64,000 nucleotides of DNA from the NCBI RefSeq assembly GCF_040529335.1, contig NZ_CP159534.1:372001-436000 (forward strand), read 5' to 3'. Positions 25,859 to 33,519 of this stretch are shown here, in pieces. Position 1 is the stretch's first letter. Each line of letters opens with the position of its first letter. Both the position numbers and the translations under genes were made by a program. The notes below the pieces were generated by a model. That model saw only the letters and a list, made by a program, of their open reading frames with translations, ran no database searches and had not been told where the DNA came from. Source of the DNA: Streptomyces sp. HUAS MG91 (GTDB lineage Bacteria; Actinomycetota; Actinomycetes; Streptomycetales; Streptomycetaceae).

Positions 25859-26872
25859 ATGACGCGCAGACTTGCTCAGGTGGCGAAGAAGGTCGGGGTC
25901 AGCGAGGCCACGGTCAGCCGGGTGCTCAACAACAAGCCCGGTGTCTCGGAGGCGACGCGGCAGTCGGTGCTCACCGCACTCGACGTGCTCGGCTACGAAC
26001 GCCCCACCCAACTGCGCGGCGAGCGGGCCCGCCTGGTGGGCCTCGTCCTGCCGGAACTCCAGAACCCGATCTTCCCCGCGTTCGCGGAGGTGATCGGGGG
26101 CGCGCTCGCCCAGCAGGGCCTGACCCCCGTCCTGTGCACCCAGACCAAGGGCGGGGTCTCGGAGGCGGACTATGTGGAGCTGCTGCTCCAGCAGCAGGTG
26201 TCCGGAGTCGTCTTCGCGGGAGGTCTGTTCGCGCAGGCCGACGCGGAGCACGGGCACTACCAGCGGCTGGCCGAGCGCAATGTGCCGGTGGTACTGGTGA
26301 ACGCCGCCATCGAGCGGCTCGGGTTCCCGTGCGTGGCCTGTGACGACGCGGTCGCGATCGAGCAGGCCTGGCGGCATCTCGCCTCGCTCGGCCATGAGCG
26401 GATCGGGCTGGTGCTCGGTCCCGACGACCACATGCCGTCGCAGCGCAAGCTCGCGGCGGCGCGCGCCGCCGCGCAGGCGGCGGGCGGCCGGCTGGCCGAC
26501 GACGCGGTGGAGCGGGCGATGTTCTCCCTGGAGGGAGGGCACGCCGCGGCGGCCCGGCTGATCGGCCGGGGCATCACCGGCGTCATCTGCGCCAGCGATC
26601 CGCTGGCCCTCGGGGCGGTGCGCGCCGCGCGCCGGGCCGGGCGCTCGGTGCCCCGGGACATCTCGGTGGTCGGCTACGACGACTCGGCGTTCATGAACTG
26701 CACCGAGCCGCCGCTGACGACCGTACGGCAGCCCATCGAGGCGATGGGCCGGGCCGCCGTCGAGCTCCTCGTCGCGCAGATCCAGGGCGGTGCGGTACCG
26801 CCCGGTGAACTGCTCTTCGAGCCCGAGCTGGTGGTGCGCGGTTCGACGGCGCCGCCGCGGGCGGCCGACTGA
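25859..26872 (+). CDS. MalR-like LacI-family regulator, paralogue A
   Basis: A 337-residue LacI repressor whose sequence resembles Streptomyces MalR. The helix-turn-helix is RLAQVAKKVGVSEATVSRVLN (residues 4-24 region), and the effector domain runs from about 60. It ends 12 bp from the tail of a second, closely related LacI gene on the other strand. The DNA for residues 28-97 is almost identical between the two, whereas the rest has diverged; see the repeat entries. A conserved GCAAGATT-type operator precedes both, so cross-regulation is likely. The likely effector is an alpha-glucoside. Confidence 0.9.
   Translation: MTRRLAQVAKKVGVSEATVSRVLNNKPGVSEATRQSVLTALDVLGYERPTQLRGERARLVGLVLPELQNPIFPAFAEVIGGALAQQGLTPVLCTQTKGGVSEADYVELLLQQQVSGVVFAGGLFAQADAEHGHYQRLAERNVPVVLVNAAIERLGFPCVACDDAVAIEQAWRHLASLGHERIGLVLGPDDHMPSQRKLAAARAAAQAAGGRLADDAVERAMFSLEGGHAAAARLIGRGITGVICASDPLALGAVRAARRAGRSVPRDISVVGYDDSAFMNCTEPPLTTVRQPIEAMGRAAVELLVAQIQGGAVPPGELLFEPELVVRGSTAPPRAAD
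25940..26149 (+). repeat. 210-bp near-identical inverted tract, copy A
   Basis: Compared by eye with the reverse complement of 27608-27817, this tract differs at one base (CCTCGTC versus CCTGGTC). Both flanks diverge abruptly, with many silent differences. It encodes about residues 28-97 of the LacI paralogue. The pattern indicates recent gene conversion or very recent partial duplication. Confidence 0.9.
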
Positions 26873-26884
26873 CCTGCCGGCGCC

Positions 26885-27898
26885 CTACGCGGAGGCGGTC
26901 AGCTGGCCCGTGGAGCCGCGCACGACGAGCTCCGGTTCGAAGAGCAGCTCGCCGAGGTGCGTGCGCGAGCCCTGGAGCTGTGCCATGAGCAGTTCGACCG
27001 CCGCGCGCCCCATCGCCTCGATGGGCTGGCGCACCGTCGACAGGGGCGGTTCGGTGCAGGTCATGAACGCGGAGTCGTCGTAGCCGACGACCGACAGGTC
27101 CTCGGGGACGGAGAGCCCCCGCCGGCGGGCCGCCCTGATGGCGCCCAGGGCCAGCGGGTCGCTCGCGCAGATGATGCCGGTGGTTCCCTTGTCGAGCAGT
27201 CGTGAGGCGGCGGCCTGCCCTCCCTCCAGGGAGAACAGCGACCGCTCCACCAGCGCGTCGTCCAGGGTCATGCCCATCGCACGCGCGACGCCGCGGGCGG
27301 CCCGCAGCTTCCGGCGGGACGGCATGTGGTCCAGGGGGCCGAGCAGCAGACCGATCCGCTCGTGGCCGAGCGAGGCGAGGTGGCGCCACGCCTGCTCGAC
27401 CGCGACCGCGTCGTCGCAGGACACACAGGGGAAGTCGAGGCCCGTGATCGACGCGTTGATGAAGACGACCGGGATCTTGCGCTCGGCCAGCCGTCGGTAG
27501 TGCCCGTGGTCGGCGTCGGCCTGCGCGAAGTGCCCGCCCGCGAACACCACGCCCGAGACCTGCTGCTGGAGCAGCAGCTCCATGTAGTCGGCCTCGGAGA
27601 CGCCGTTCTTGGTCTGGGTGCACAGGACGGGGGTCAGGCCCTGCTGGGCGAGCGCGCCCCCGATCACCTCCGCGAACGCGGGGAAGATCGGGTTCTGGAG
27701 TTCCGGCAGGACCAGGCCCACCAGGCGGGCCCGCTCGCCGCGCAGTTGGGTGGGGCGTTCGTAGCCGAGCACGTCGAGTGCGGTGAGCACCGACTGCCGC
27801 GTCGCCTCCGAGACACCCGGCCTTTCATTGAGGACACGGCTCACCGTTGCCTCACTGACTCCCGCTTTCCTGGCAACTTGAGCAAGTCGTCGTGTCAT
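26885..27898 (-). CDS. MalR-like LacI-family regulator, paralogue B
   Basis: A 337-residue LacI repressor similar to paralogue A over its whole length. The recognition segment VSEATVSRVLN is identical, while effector residues differ at many places (for example FPCVSCDD versus FPCVACDD). The first 80 bp use more A/T at third positions than neighbours (for example ACA, CGA, GTT codons). Its position, 88 bp downstream of the alpha-glucosidase gene on the same strand, and the GCAAGATTAGC sequence just before its ATG suggest that it controls the ABC transporter operon and itself. No ribosome site is visible, so translation may be leaderless. Confidence 0.9.
   Translation of the reverse strand: MTRRLAQVARKAGVSEATVSRVLNERPGVSEATRQSVLTALDVLGYERPTQLRGERARLVGLVLPELQNPIFPAFAEVIGGALAQQGLTPVLCTQTKNGVSEADYMELLLQQQVSGVVFAGGHFAQADADHGHYRRLAERKIPVVFINASITGLDFPCVSCDDAVAVEQAWRHLASLGHERIGLLLGPLDHMPSRRKLRAARGVARAMGMTLDDALVERSLFSLEGGQAAASRLLDKGTTGIICASDPLALGAIRAARRRGLSVPEDLSVVGYDDSAFMTCTEPPLSTVRQPIEAMGRAAVELLMAQLQGSRTHLGELLFEPELVVRGSTGQLTASA
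27608..27817 (-). repeat. 210-bp near-identical inverted tract, copy B
   Basis: This is the reverse-complement partner of 25940-26149, inside paralogue B. The two copies are 1,458 bp apart in opposite orientation, close enough for pairing-based conversion or inversion of the segment between them. Confidence 0.9.
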
Positions 27899-27930
27899 AT
27901 CTGCAAGATTAGCTCATTGGCTTGCAAAGA
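27899..27930 (-). promoter_or_regulatory. LacI operator and leaderless promoter of paralogue B
   Basis: GCAAGATTAGC (27903-27913) followed by CTTGC (27921-27925) reproduces, with one base more of spacing, the arrangement before paralogue A. On the coding strand TAATCT lies 7 nt before the ATG, compatible with leaderless transcription. The -35 is not convincing. Confidence 0.55.
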
Positions 27931-27986
27931 ACTTACACTCTCTGGCATTTGATGTGCCTCCATCGGCCTCACCCTGCCCGGCGACG

Positions 27987-29591
27987 TCAGGTCCGCAGCC
28001 ATGCCGCGGTGTCGCTCGGCAGCCGTCCCTGGCCGTCGAGCGGACCGCTCGACAGGATCAGCCGGTCGTACGACGGCAGTTCGGCGGGCCGGTCGCGCAG
28101 ATTGACCACGCAGACCAGGCCGCCCGGCCGGGAGAAGGCGAGCACCCCGTCCTCCGCGGGCAGCCAGGACATCGGTCCGTCGCAGAACCCGGGGCCCGCA
28201 CGCCGGATCTCCAGCGCGGTGCGGTACAGCGTCAGCATCGAGTCCGGTGCCCCGGCCTGCCGGTCCACCGCGTAGTCCGCCCAGTACGCGGGCTGCGGCA
28301 GCCAGGGCTCGGCCCCGGAGCCGAAACCGCAGTGCGGGGCGTCGGCCACCCAGGGCAGCGGCACCCGGCAGCCGTCGCGGCCGGGGTCGGTGCCGCCGGA
28401 GCGGAAGTGCATGGGGTCCTCGATGCGGTCCAGCGGGATGTCCGCCTCGGGCAGCCCCAGTTCCTCGCCCTGGTAGAGGTAGACCGAGCCGGGCAGGGCC
28501 AGCGTGAGCAGGGCCGCGGCGCGGGCCCGGCGGGTGCCGAGGGCGAGGTCGACGGGGGTGCCGAACCGCTTGGTCGCGAAGTCGAAGCCGGTGTCCTCGC
28601 GGCCGTAGCGGGTGACGGTGCGGGTCACGTCGTGGTTGCACAGGACCCAGGTGGCCGGCGCGTGGACGGGGGCGTGCTCGGCGAGGGTGTCGTCGATCGT
28701 GCGGCGCAGCCGGTCCGCGTCCCACGGGCAGCTGAGGAAGTTGAAGTTAAAGGCGGTGTGCAGCTCGTCGGGGCGCAGATAGCGCGCGAAGCGCTCGGCG
28801 TCGGGCAGCCACACCTCACCGACGAAGACGCCGCCGTACTCGTCGGCGATGGTCCGCCAGGACCGGTAGATGTCGTGCAGTTCGTCCTGGTCGACGTACG
28901 GGTGCGGGCCGACGCCCTCCTCGTAGTCGGGCAGGTCGGGGTGTTTGGCGAGCAGCGCCGCGGAGTCGATGCGCACGCCCGCGACACCGCGCTCGAACCA
29001 GAAGCGCAGCACGTCCTCGTGCTCCCGGCGCACGTCCGGGTGGGACCAGTTGAGGTCGGGCTGCTCCGGGGTGAACAGGTGGAGGTACCACTCGCCGTCG
29101 GGGACCCGGGTCCAGGTGCCGCCCGCGAACTCGGACGGCCAGTTGTTCGGCGGGAGTTCGCCCTGCTCACCGCGGCCGGGCCGGAAGTGGAAGCGCTCCC
29201 GCTCGGGGCTGCCGGGGCCCGCGGCCAGCGCCGCCCGGAACCAGGCGTGCTGATCGGAGACGTGGTTCGGGACGATGTCGACGATGACCCGGATCCCGAG
29301 GTCGGCGGCCTCGGAGATCAGCTTCTCCGCCTCTTCGAGGGTGCCGAAGGCGGGGTCGATGGTGCGGTAGTCGGCCACGTCGTAGCCGCCGTCCACCAGC
29401 GGGGACTGGTACCAGGGCGTGAACCACACGGCGTCCACGCCGAGTTCGGCGAGATACGACAGGTGGGCGCGGACGCCCGCCAGGTCCCCGGCTCCGTCGC
29501 CGTCTCCGTCCGCGAAGCTCCGGGGGTACACCTGGTAGATGACGGCGTCGCGCCACCAGTCGTCGGTGCGGGACGAGGGAACAGCTGCCAC
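27987..29591 (-). CDS. GH13 alpha-glucosidase of the ABC transporter operon
   Basis: A 534-residue cytoplasmic GH13 enzyme that should hydrolyse imported alpha-glucosides to glucose. It begins VIYQVYPRSFADGDGDGAGD. Region I is VDIVPNHVSD, the nucleophile is Asp209 in GVRIDSA, the acid/base is Glu259 in FVGEVW and the stabilising Asp321 is in LCNHD. The start is a GTG preceded by GGACC. It follows the second permease by 121 bp, with a hairpin in the gap, and is the fourth gene of a binding-protein/permease/permease/glucosidase operon. The LacI paralogue B follows on the same strand. Confidence 0.92.
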   Translation of the reverse strand: MAAVPSSRTDDWWRDAVIYQVYPRSFADGDGDGAGDLAGVRAHLSYLAELGVDAVWFTPWYQSPLVDGGYDVADYRTIDPAFGTLEEAEKLISEAADLGIRVIVDIVPNHVSDQHAWFRAALAAGPGSPERERFHFRPGRGEQGELPPNNWPSEFAGGTWTRVPDGEWYLHLFTPEQPDLNWSHPDVRREHEDVLRFWFERGVAGVRIDSAALLAKHPDLPDYEEGVGPHPYVDQDELHDIYRSWRTIADEYGGVFVGEVWLPDAERFARYLRPDELHTAFNFNFLSCPWDADRLRRTIDDTLAEHAPVHAPATWVLCNHDVTRTVTRYGREDTGFDFATKRFGTPVDLALGTRRARAAALLTLALPGSVYLYQGEELGLPEADIPLDRIEDPMHFRSGGTDPGRDGCRVPLPWVADAPHCGFGSGAEPWLPQPAYWADYAVDRQAGAPDSMLTLYRTALEIRRAGPGFCDGPMSWLPAEDGVLAFSRPGGLVCVVNLRDRPAELPSYDRLILSSGPLDGQGRLPSDTAAWLRT

Positions 29592-29615
29592 GGGAGGTCC
29601 TTTCGGGCAGGTGGG

Positions 29616-29668
29616 ACTCCGCCGCCGGCCGGTGCGGGGGCATGGATGGATGAGGCCGGCGGCGGAGT
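29616..29668 (-). terminator. Intercistronic stem-loop between permease and glucosidase genes
   Basis: A perfect 15-bp stem (arms 29616-29630 and 29654-29668) with a 23-nt loop lies in the 121-bp gap. It could be a partial terminator or an mRNA-stabilising element that sets expression ratios within the operon. Confidence 0.6.
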
Positions 29669-29712
29669 GCTGAGGGGTGGTACTGGCTTCGGGCCCGGCG
29701 CGGTGCGCGCGG

Positions 29713-30699
29713 TCAGCCCTTGAGGCTTCCGGCGGTCAGGCCCGCCATGATGCTGCGCTGGAAGAAGAAGAACACGATGATCATCGGGATGCTGGCGATG
29801 ACGAGGCCGGCCATGATCTGGTTCTGCGTCACCGCGCCCGCGGTCTGCGACAGGCCCACGCTGATGGTCATCTTCTCGCTGTCGGGCAGGACGAGGAGCG
29901 GCCAGACGAAGTCCTTGAAGATCGCGACGACGGTGAAGATGGAGACCACGCCGAGGATGGGCCGGGAGATCGGCAGGATGATCGAGACCAGGATCCGCCA
30001 CGGGGGCACCCCGTCGATCTCGGCCGCCTCCAGGAGTTCGTTCGGGATCGAGTCGAAGAAGCGCTTCAGCAGGAAGATGTTGAACCCGTTGGCGGCCACC
30101 GGGAACCAGATCGCCCAGGGCGAGTTGAGCAGGTGCCAGCCGAAGATCGGCACGTCGGTCACGGTGATGTACGCCGGGATCATCACGACGATCGGCGGGA
30201 TCATCAGGGTGGCGAACATGCCGGCCAGGATGATGTTCCCGAACATCGGCCGGAGCTTGGACAGGGCGTAGGCGGCACAGACGTCGACCGCCAGCGCGAA
30301 GAGCCAGGCGCCGACGGCGTAGTACAGGGTGTTCTTCAGCAGGGTCCCGATGTCGAACAGCTTCCAGGCGTCGGCGAAGACGCCGAAGTCGGGATGCTTG
30401 GGGAAGAGGGTGGGCGGCATCTGGGCGATCTCCTCGCCCGACTTCATCGCCCCCGTCACCATCCAGTACAGGGGAAAGACGAACACCAGGGTGAACACGA
30501 GCAGGACGAACACGAGGAGCGTCCAGTAGATCTTGCGGCCCCAGCGGGACTTGAGCTCCAGCGGCGAGACGATGGTCCTGGTGTGGCCCTCGGCCCAGGC
30601 GCCGCGACGCCTGCTCGTGGTCCGTCCGGTGCGGCGGACGGTGGTCTTCTCGCCCGGGGTCTGCTCCGCCGCGTCCGGGCGGGCGGTGGTGTTGACCAT
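29713..30699 (-). CDS. Carbohydrate ABC transporter permease, MalG type
   Basis: A 328-residue inner-membrane permease with six predicted helices after a 60-residue basic N-terminal tail. The EAA loop that contacts the ATPase reads ELLEAAEIDGVPPWRILVSI. It pairs with the MalF-type permease, whose stop is 4 bp upstream, and with the lipoprotein binding protein encoded first. No ATPase gene is present, as is usual in Streptomyces, where a shared MsiK-type ATPase energises such systems. Confidence 0.93.
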   Translation of the reverse strand: MVNTTARPDAAEQTPGEKTTVRRTGRTTSRRRGAWAEGHTRTIVSPLELKSRWGRKIYWTLLVFVLLVFTLVFVFPLYWMVTGAMKSGEEIAQMPPTLFPKHPDFGVFADAWKLFDIGTLLKNTLYYAVGAWLFALAVDVCAAYALSKLRPMFGNIILAGMFATLMIPPIVVMIPAYITVTDVPIFGWHLLNSPWAIWFPVAANGFNIFLLKRFFDSIPNELLEAAEIDGVPPWRILVSIILPISRPILGVVSIFTVVAIFKDFVWPLLVLPDSEKMTISVGLSQTAGAVTQNQIMAGLVIASIPMIIVFFFFQRSIMAGLTAGSLKG

Positions 30700-30703
30700 G
30701 GAC

Positions 30704-31636
30704 CTACTTCTCCTCTCGGGTCAGCCGGAGCTGCACCGCGGCGACCGCCAGCAGGGCGACCATGAGCATCAGGCCGAGCGCGCTGCCAGCCCCGTAGTTG
30801 CCGCCGTAGACGAACGCGTACTGGTACATGAGGTAGGCGACGGTGACCGTCGCGTTCTCCGGGCCGCCGCCCGTGAGCATGTACGGCTCGATGAACACCT
30901 GCATCGTGGCGACGATCTGCAGCATCAACATCAGCAGCAGGATCAGCCGGGTCTGCGGGATGGTGACGTGCCAGATCCGCTTGAAGATGCCGGCGCCGTC
31001 GAGCTCGGCCGCTTCGTAGAGGTCGCCGGGGATGTTCTGCAGGGCCGCGAGATAGATCAGCACGCCGGAACCGAGGTTCATCCAGGTGGAGACGATCACC
31101 AGGGAGATCAGCGCCGTGCTGGTGGAGTCCAGCCAGGACAGGGTCGGCAGGCCGACGAAGTCGAGGATCTGGTTGAACAGACCGGGTCCGGGATCGTAGA
31201 ACCAGCGGAACAGCAGTACCGCCACGATCGGCGGCAGCATCACCGGGAGATAGACGACGAAGCGCAGGTACGCGCGGGCGTGCCGCAGCTCGTTGAGCAC
31301 GATGGCTACGGCGAACGGGATGATGTAACCGCACACCAGGGCCAGCAGGGTGAAGACCAGGGTGTTGCGCCACGCCTGGCCGAACGCCGGGTCGTGCACC
31401 ACCGTACGGAAGTTGTCCAGGCCCACCCAGGTGGGCGGGTCGACCAGGTTGGTCGACTGGAAGCTGAGCAGGACCTCCTTGACGATCGGCCACCACGCGA
31501 ACATGGCGAAACAGAAAAGCGCTGCGCACAGAAATCCGTAGGCGCTCAGGTTTCTGCGCGCGGCCCGGCCGCGTTTGGAGGGTGGCCGGCGCCGTGGCGC
31601 GGTCCGCCGCTGGGGCTCCACCGTGAGTGTTTCCAT
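30704..31636 (-). CDS. Carbohydrate ABC transporter permease, MalF type
   Basis: A 310-residue permease with an arginine-rich cytoplasmic N-terminus and six hydrophobic segments. The EAA-type loop is DLYEAAELDGAGIFKRIWHVTI. The start is the ATG preceded by GGGAGA; an upstream in-frame ATG gives a non-conserved extension. It is the second gene of the operon, 86 bp after the binding-protein gene, with a stem-loop in that gap. Together with the MalG-type permease it forms the channel for an alpha-glucoside. Confidence 0.93.
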   Translation of the reverse strand: METLTVEPQRRTAPRRRPPSKRGRAARRNLSAYGFLCAALFCFAMFAWWPIVKEVLLSFQSTNLVDPPTWVGLDNFRTVVHDPAFGQAWRNTLVFTLLALVCGYIIPFAVAIVLNELRHARAYLRFVVYLPVMLPPIVAVLLFRWFYDPGPGLFNQILDFVGLPTLSWLDSTSTALISLVIVSTWMNLGSGVLIYLAALQNIPGDLYEAAELDGAGIFKRIWHVTIPQTRLILLLMLMLQIVATMQVFIEPYMLTGGGPENATVTVAYLMYQYAFVYGGNYGAGSALGLMLMVALLAVAAVQLRLTREEK

Positions 31637-31679
31637 CGTGATCTCCCGTTCCCGGCTCCGACCCGGTGCGGTGCCGACT

Positions 31680-31709
31680 CGGGGTGCCGCCACGGTGGGC
31701 GGCACCCCG
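31680..31709 (-). terminator. Intercistronic stem-loop after the binding-protein gene
   Basis: A perfect 12-bp stem (arms 31680-31691 and 31698-31709) with a 6-nt loop begins 13 nt after the stop codon of the binding-protein gene. In sugar ABC operons such hairpins typically keep the binding protein more abundant than the permeases. Confidence 0.7.
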
Positions 31710-31722
31710 GGACCTTGTGCCG

Positions 31723-33057
31723 TCAGCTCTTGGCGAGGATCGAGTTCGCCTTGGACTCCGCGTCCTTGAGCAGCTGGTCGATGTCCGCGTTCTCCCGCGT
31801 GAGCACCGCCGACATGGCGACGTCGAGGACGGCGTACAGCTCCTGCGCCTTCTCCGGCTCCAGCTTCGGCTCGACCGAGGTCGAGGTCGCGACGTACGGC
31901 TCGTAGTACTCGACCGGGAGGCTCGCGTTGGCCTTGCGCTCCTCGGCGAGCTTCTTGCCGGTGGGCGAGTCACCCATGTAGTCGTTGTTCGGCACGCCCA
32001 CGGCCTCGCCGTTGGCCTTGCCGCGGGCGAAGTCGAAGCGGCCCTTGCCCGGCGTGTTGAACTGGAAGTCGATCCACTCCAGGCCGGCCTTGGTCTGCGC
32101 CGCGTTCGCCTTGGGGTTGATCATGTACGCCTCGCCACCGGTCAGCGACGCCTTGCCGTCGGGGATCCCGGTGATGCCGTAGTCGTCGACCTTGCCCTGG
32201 AACTTCTGGACGACGTCGGTGACGACGTCCGGGGCGCCGAGCATCATGCCCGTCTTCCCGGCCGCCATCAGCTGCATCAGCGACTCCCAGCCGATGTTGA
32301 CCTTGCTGCCGGTGCTGTTGTCCTTCCAGCGCATGTCGTGCAGCGTCTGCAGGACGGCCTTGCCCTCGGCGCTGTTGAAGGCCGCCTTGTGGTCCTGGAC
32401 CATCTCGCCGCCGCGGCTGTAGATGGCCTGCGCGAAGTGCCAGCCGCCGGTGTTGCCGCCGCCGTACTCGCCGTAGCCGACGTAGTCCTTGCCGAGCCCG
32501 GCGATCTTCTTCGCGGCGGCGCGGACCTCGTCCCACGTCTTCGGCGGGGAGTCGGGGTCCAGGCCGGCCTTCTTGAAGACGGCTCTGTTGTAGACGAGTC
32601 CGACGCTGTAGCTGACGTTCGGGATCCCGTAGACCTTGCCGTCCTTGGTGACCATGTCGCGCACGTTCTGCTTGATGTCACCGAAGTTCTTCACGTACTT
32701 GGTGTCGCCCGTGATGTCCTTCGCCTGCCGCTTGGAGATCACGTCCGCGTAGTTGGTGACGGGGACCATGAACACTGTCTCCATCTGCCCGCCGGCCAGC
32801 TTCGCCGCGAACGTCTTCGGGTCGAAGCACGGCTGCTGGTCCGTGCTCTTCACCTTCACATTCGGGTGCGCCTTCTCGAACGCGGCGACGTCGTCGTTCC
32901 ATGCCTGGCGCTGCTTCGGCGCGGTCTTCGCCGGCTGACAGGCCACGGTGATGTTGACCTTTCCACCGGCGCCGTCGTCCGACGAGTCACCGCCGCAGGC
33001 TGTGGCAGTGAGTGCCAGACCTGTGGTCAGAAGGATCGCGAGGTTACGGGGCTTCAT
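31723..33057 (-). CDS. Extracellular sugar-binding lipoprotein
   Basis: A 444-residue family 1 solute-binding protein. The signal peptide ends at a lipobox-like ALTATAC, so the protein is anchored on the outer face of the membrane. The mature part has the two-lobe sugar-binding pattern, including NYADVISKRQAKDIT and GKVYGIPNVSYSVGLVYN. The start is the ATG preceded by GGAGGAG; an upstream in-frame ATG is discarded because it precedes that site. It is the first gene of the operon. A promoter and two GCAAGATT operator copies lie upstream. The ligand is probably an alpha-glucan oligosaccharide released by the neighbouring beta-helix enzymes (inference). Confidence 0.92.
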   Translation of the reverse strand: MKPRNLAILLTTGLALTATACGGDSSDDGAGGKVNITVACQPAKTAPKQRQAWNDDVAAFEKAHPNVKVKSTDQQPCFDPKTFAAKLAGGQMETVFMVPVTNYADVISKRQAKDITGDTKYVKNFGDIKQNVRDMVTKDGKVYGIPNVSYSVGLVYNRAVFKKAGLDPDSPPKTWDEVRAAAKKIAGLGKDYVGYGEYGGGNTGGWHFAQAIYSRGGEMVQDHKAAFNSAEGKAVLQTLHDMRWKDNSTGSKVNIGWESLMQLMAAGKTGMMLGAPDVVTDVVQKFQGKVDDYGITGIPDGKASLTGGEAYMINPKANAAQTKAGLEWIDFQFNTPGKGRFDFARGKANGEAVGVPNNDYMGDSPTGKKLAEERKANASLPVEYYEPYVATSTSVEPKLEPEKAQELYAVLDVAMSAVLTRENADIDQLLKDAESKANSILAKS

Positions 33058-33519
33058 TACGGCTCCTCCAGGGGTCAAGCCCAAGCACTGCCCTTGATTC
33101 GAGACGTGACGATAGGACGGCGCACAGATGACCGCAAGATTTGGATCCAGAATTGCAAGATTACGACTGCATCACGACGGCTCCTCGGTGATGCGCCGTC
33201 AGCGCCGGACCGCACCAGGCCCGGGAAGCGTGCGGCATACAGGCAGCGAGCGGAGCCGGACCCTCCGGTGAGCGCCGGGCGCGGAGGTTCCGTTCGCCGG
33301 AGCCCCCGAAGGCTCCAACACCCTTGCCTGGTCAGTGATTGCGCAAGGCTGTCAATTATTTGCAGTCTTTGCCCAACATCTTGTGCTGTCTTGGTTGCGA
33401 TGCTTGAGTGAGCGCTGCCTGCGGCCGGGGCGCTCTGCGGCCCCCGGAAGGCATCTCTCTGCCATCGGCCCCACCTTCACCCCCACCTCCCCACCCCCAC
33501 CAGGAAGGCCCCACCGCAG
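33058..33519. other. Divergent control region of transporter operon and GH87-like genes
   Basis: This 462-bp spacer holds the operon promoter with its operators (33109-33162), a TTGCGCAA palindrome (33339-33346) and several TTTGC/TTGCAA-like half-sites further toward the secreted-enzyme genes. No gene is evident. Confidence 0.65.
33109..33162 (-). promoter_or_regulatory. Promoter and twin operator of the sugar transporter operon
   Basis: On the minus strand TTGCGG (-35, 33132-33137) and TATCGT (-10, 33109-33114) are 17 bp apart, a good vegetative promoter. GCAAGATT occurs twice (33134-33141 and 33155-33162), 21 bp or two helical turns apart; the first copy covers the -35. The same octamer precedes the two LacI paralogues. 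Confidence 0.7.
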
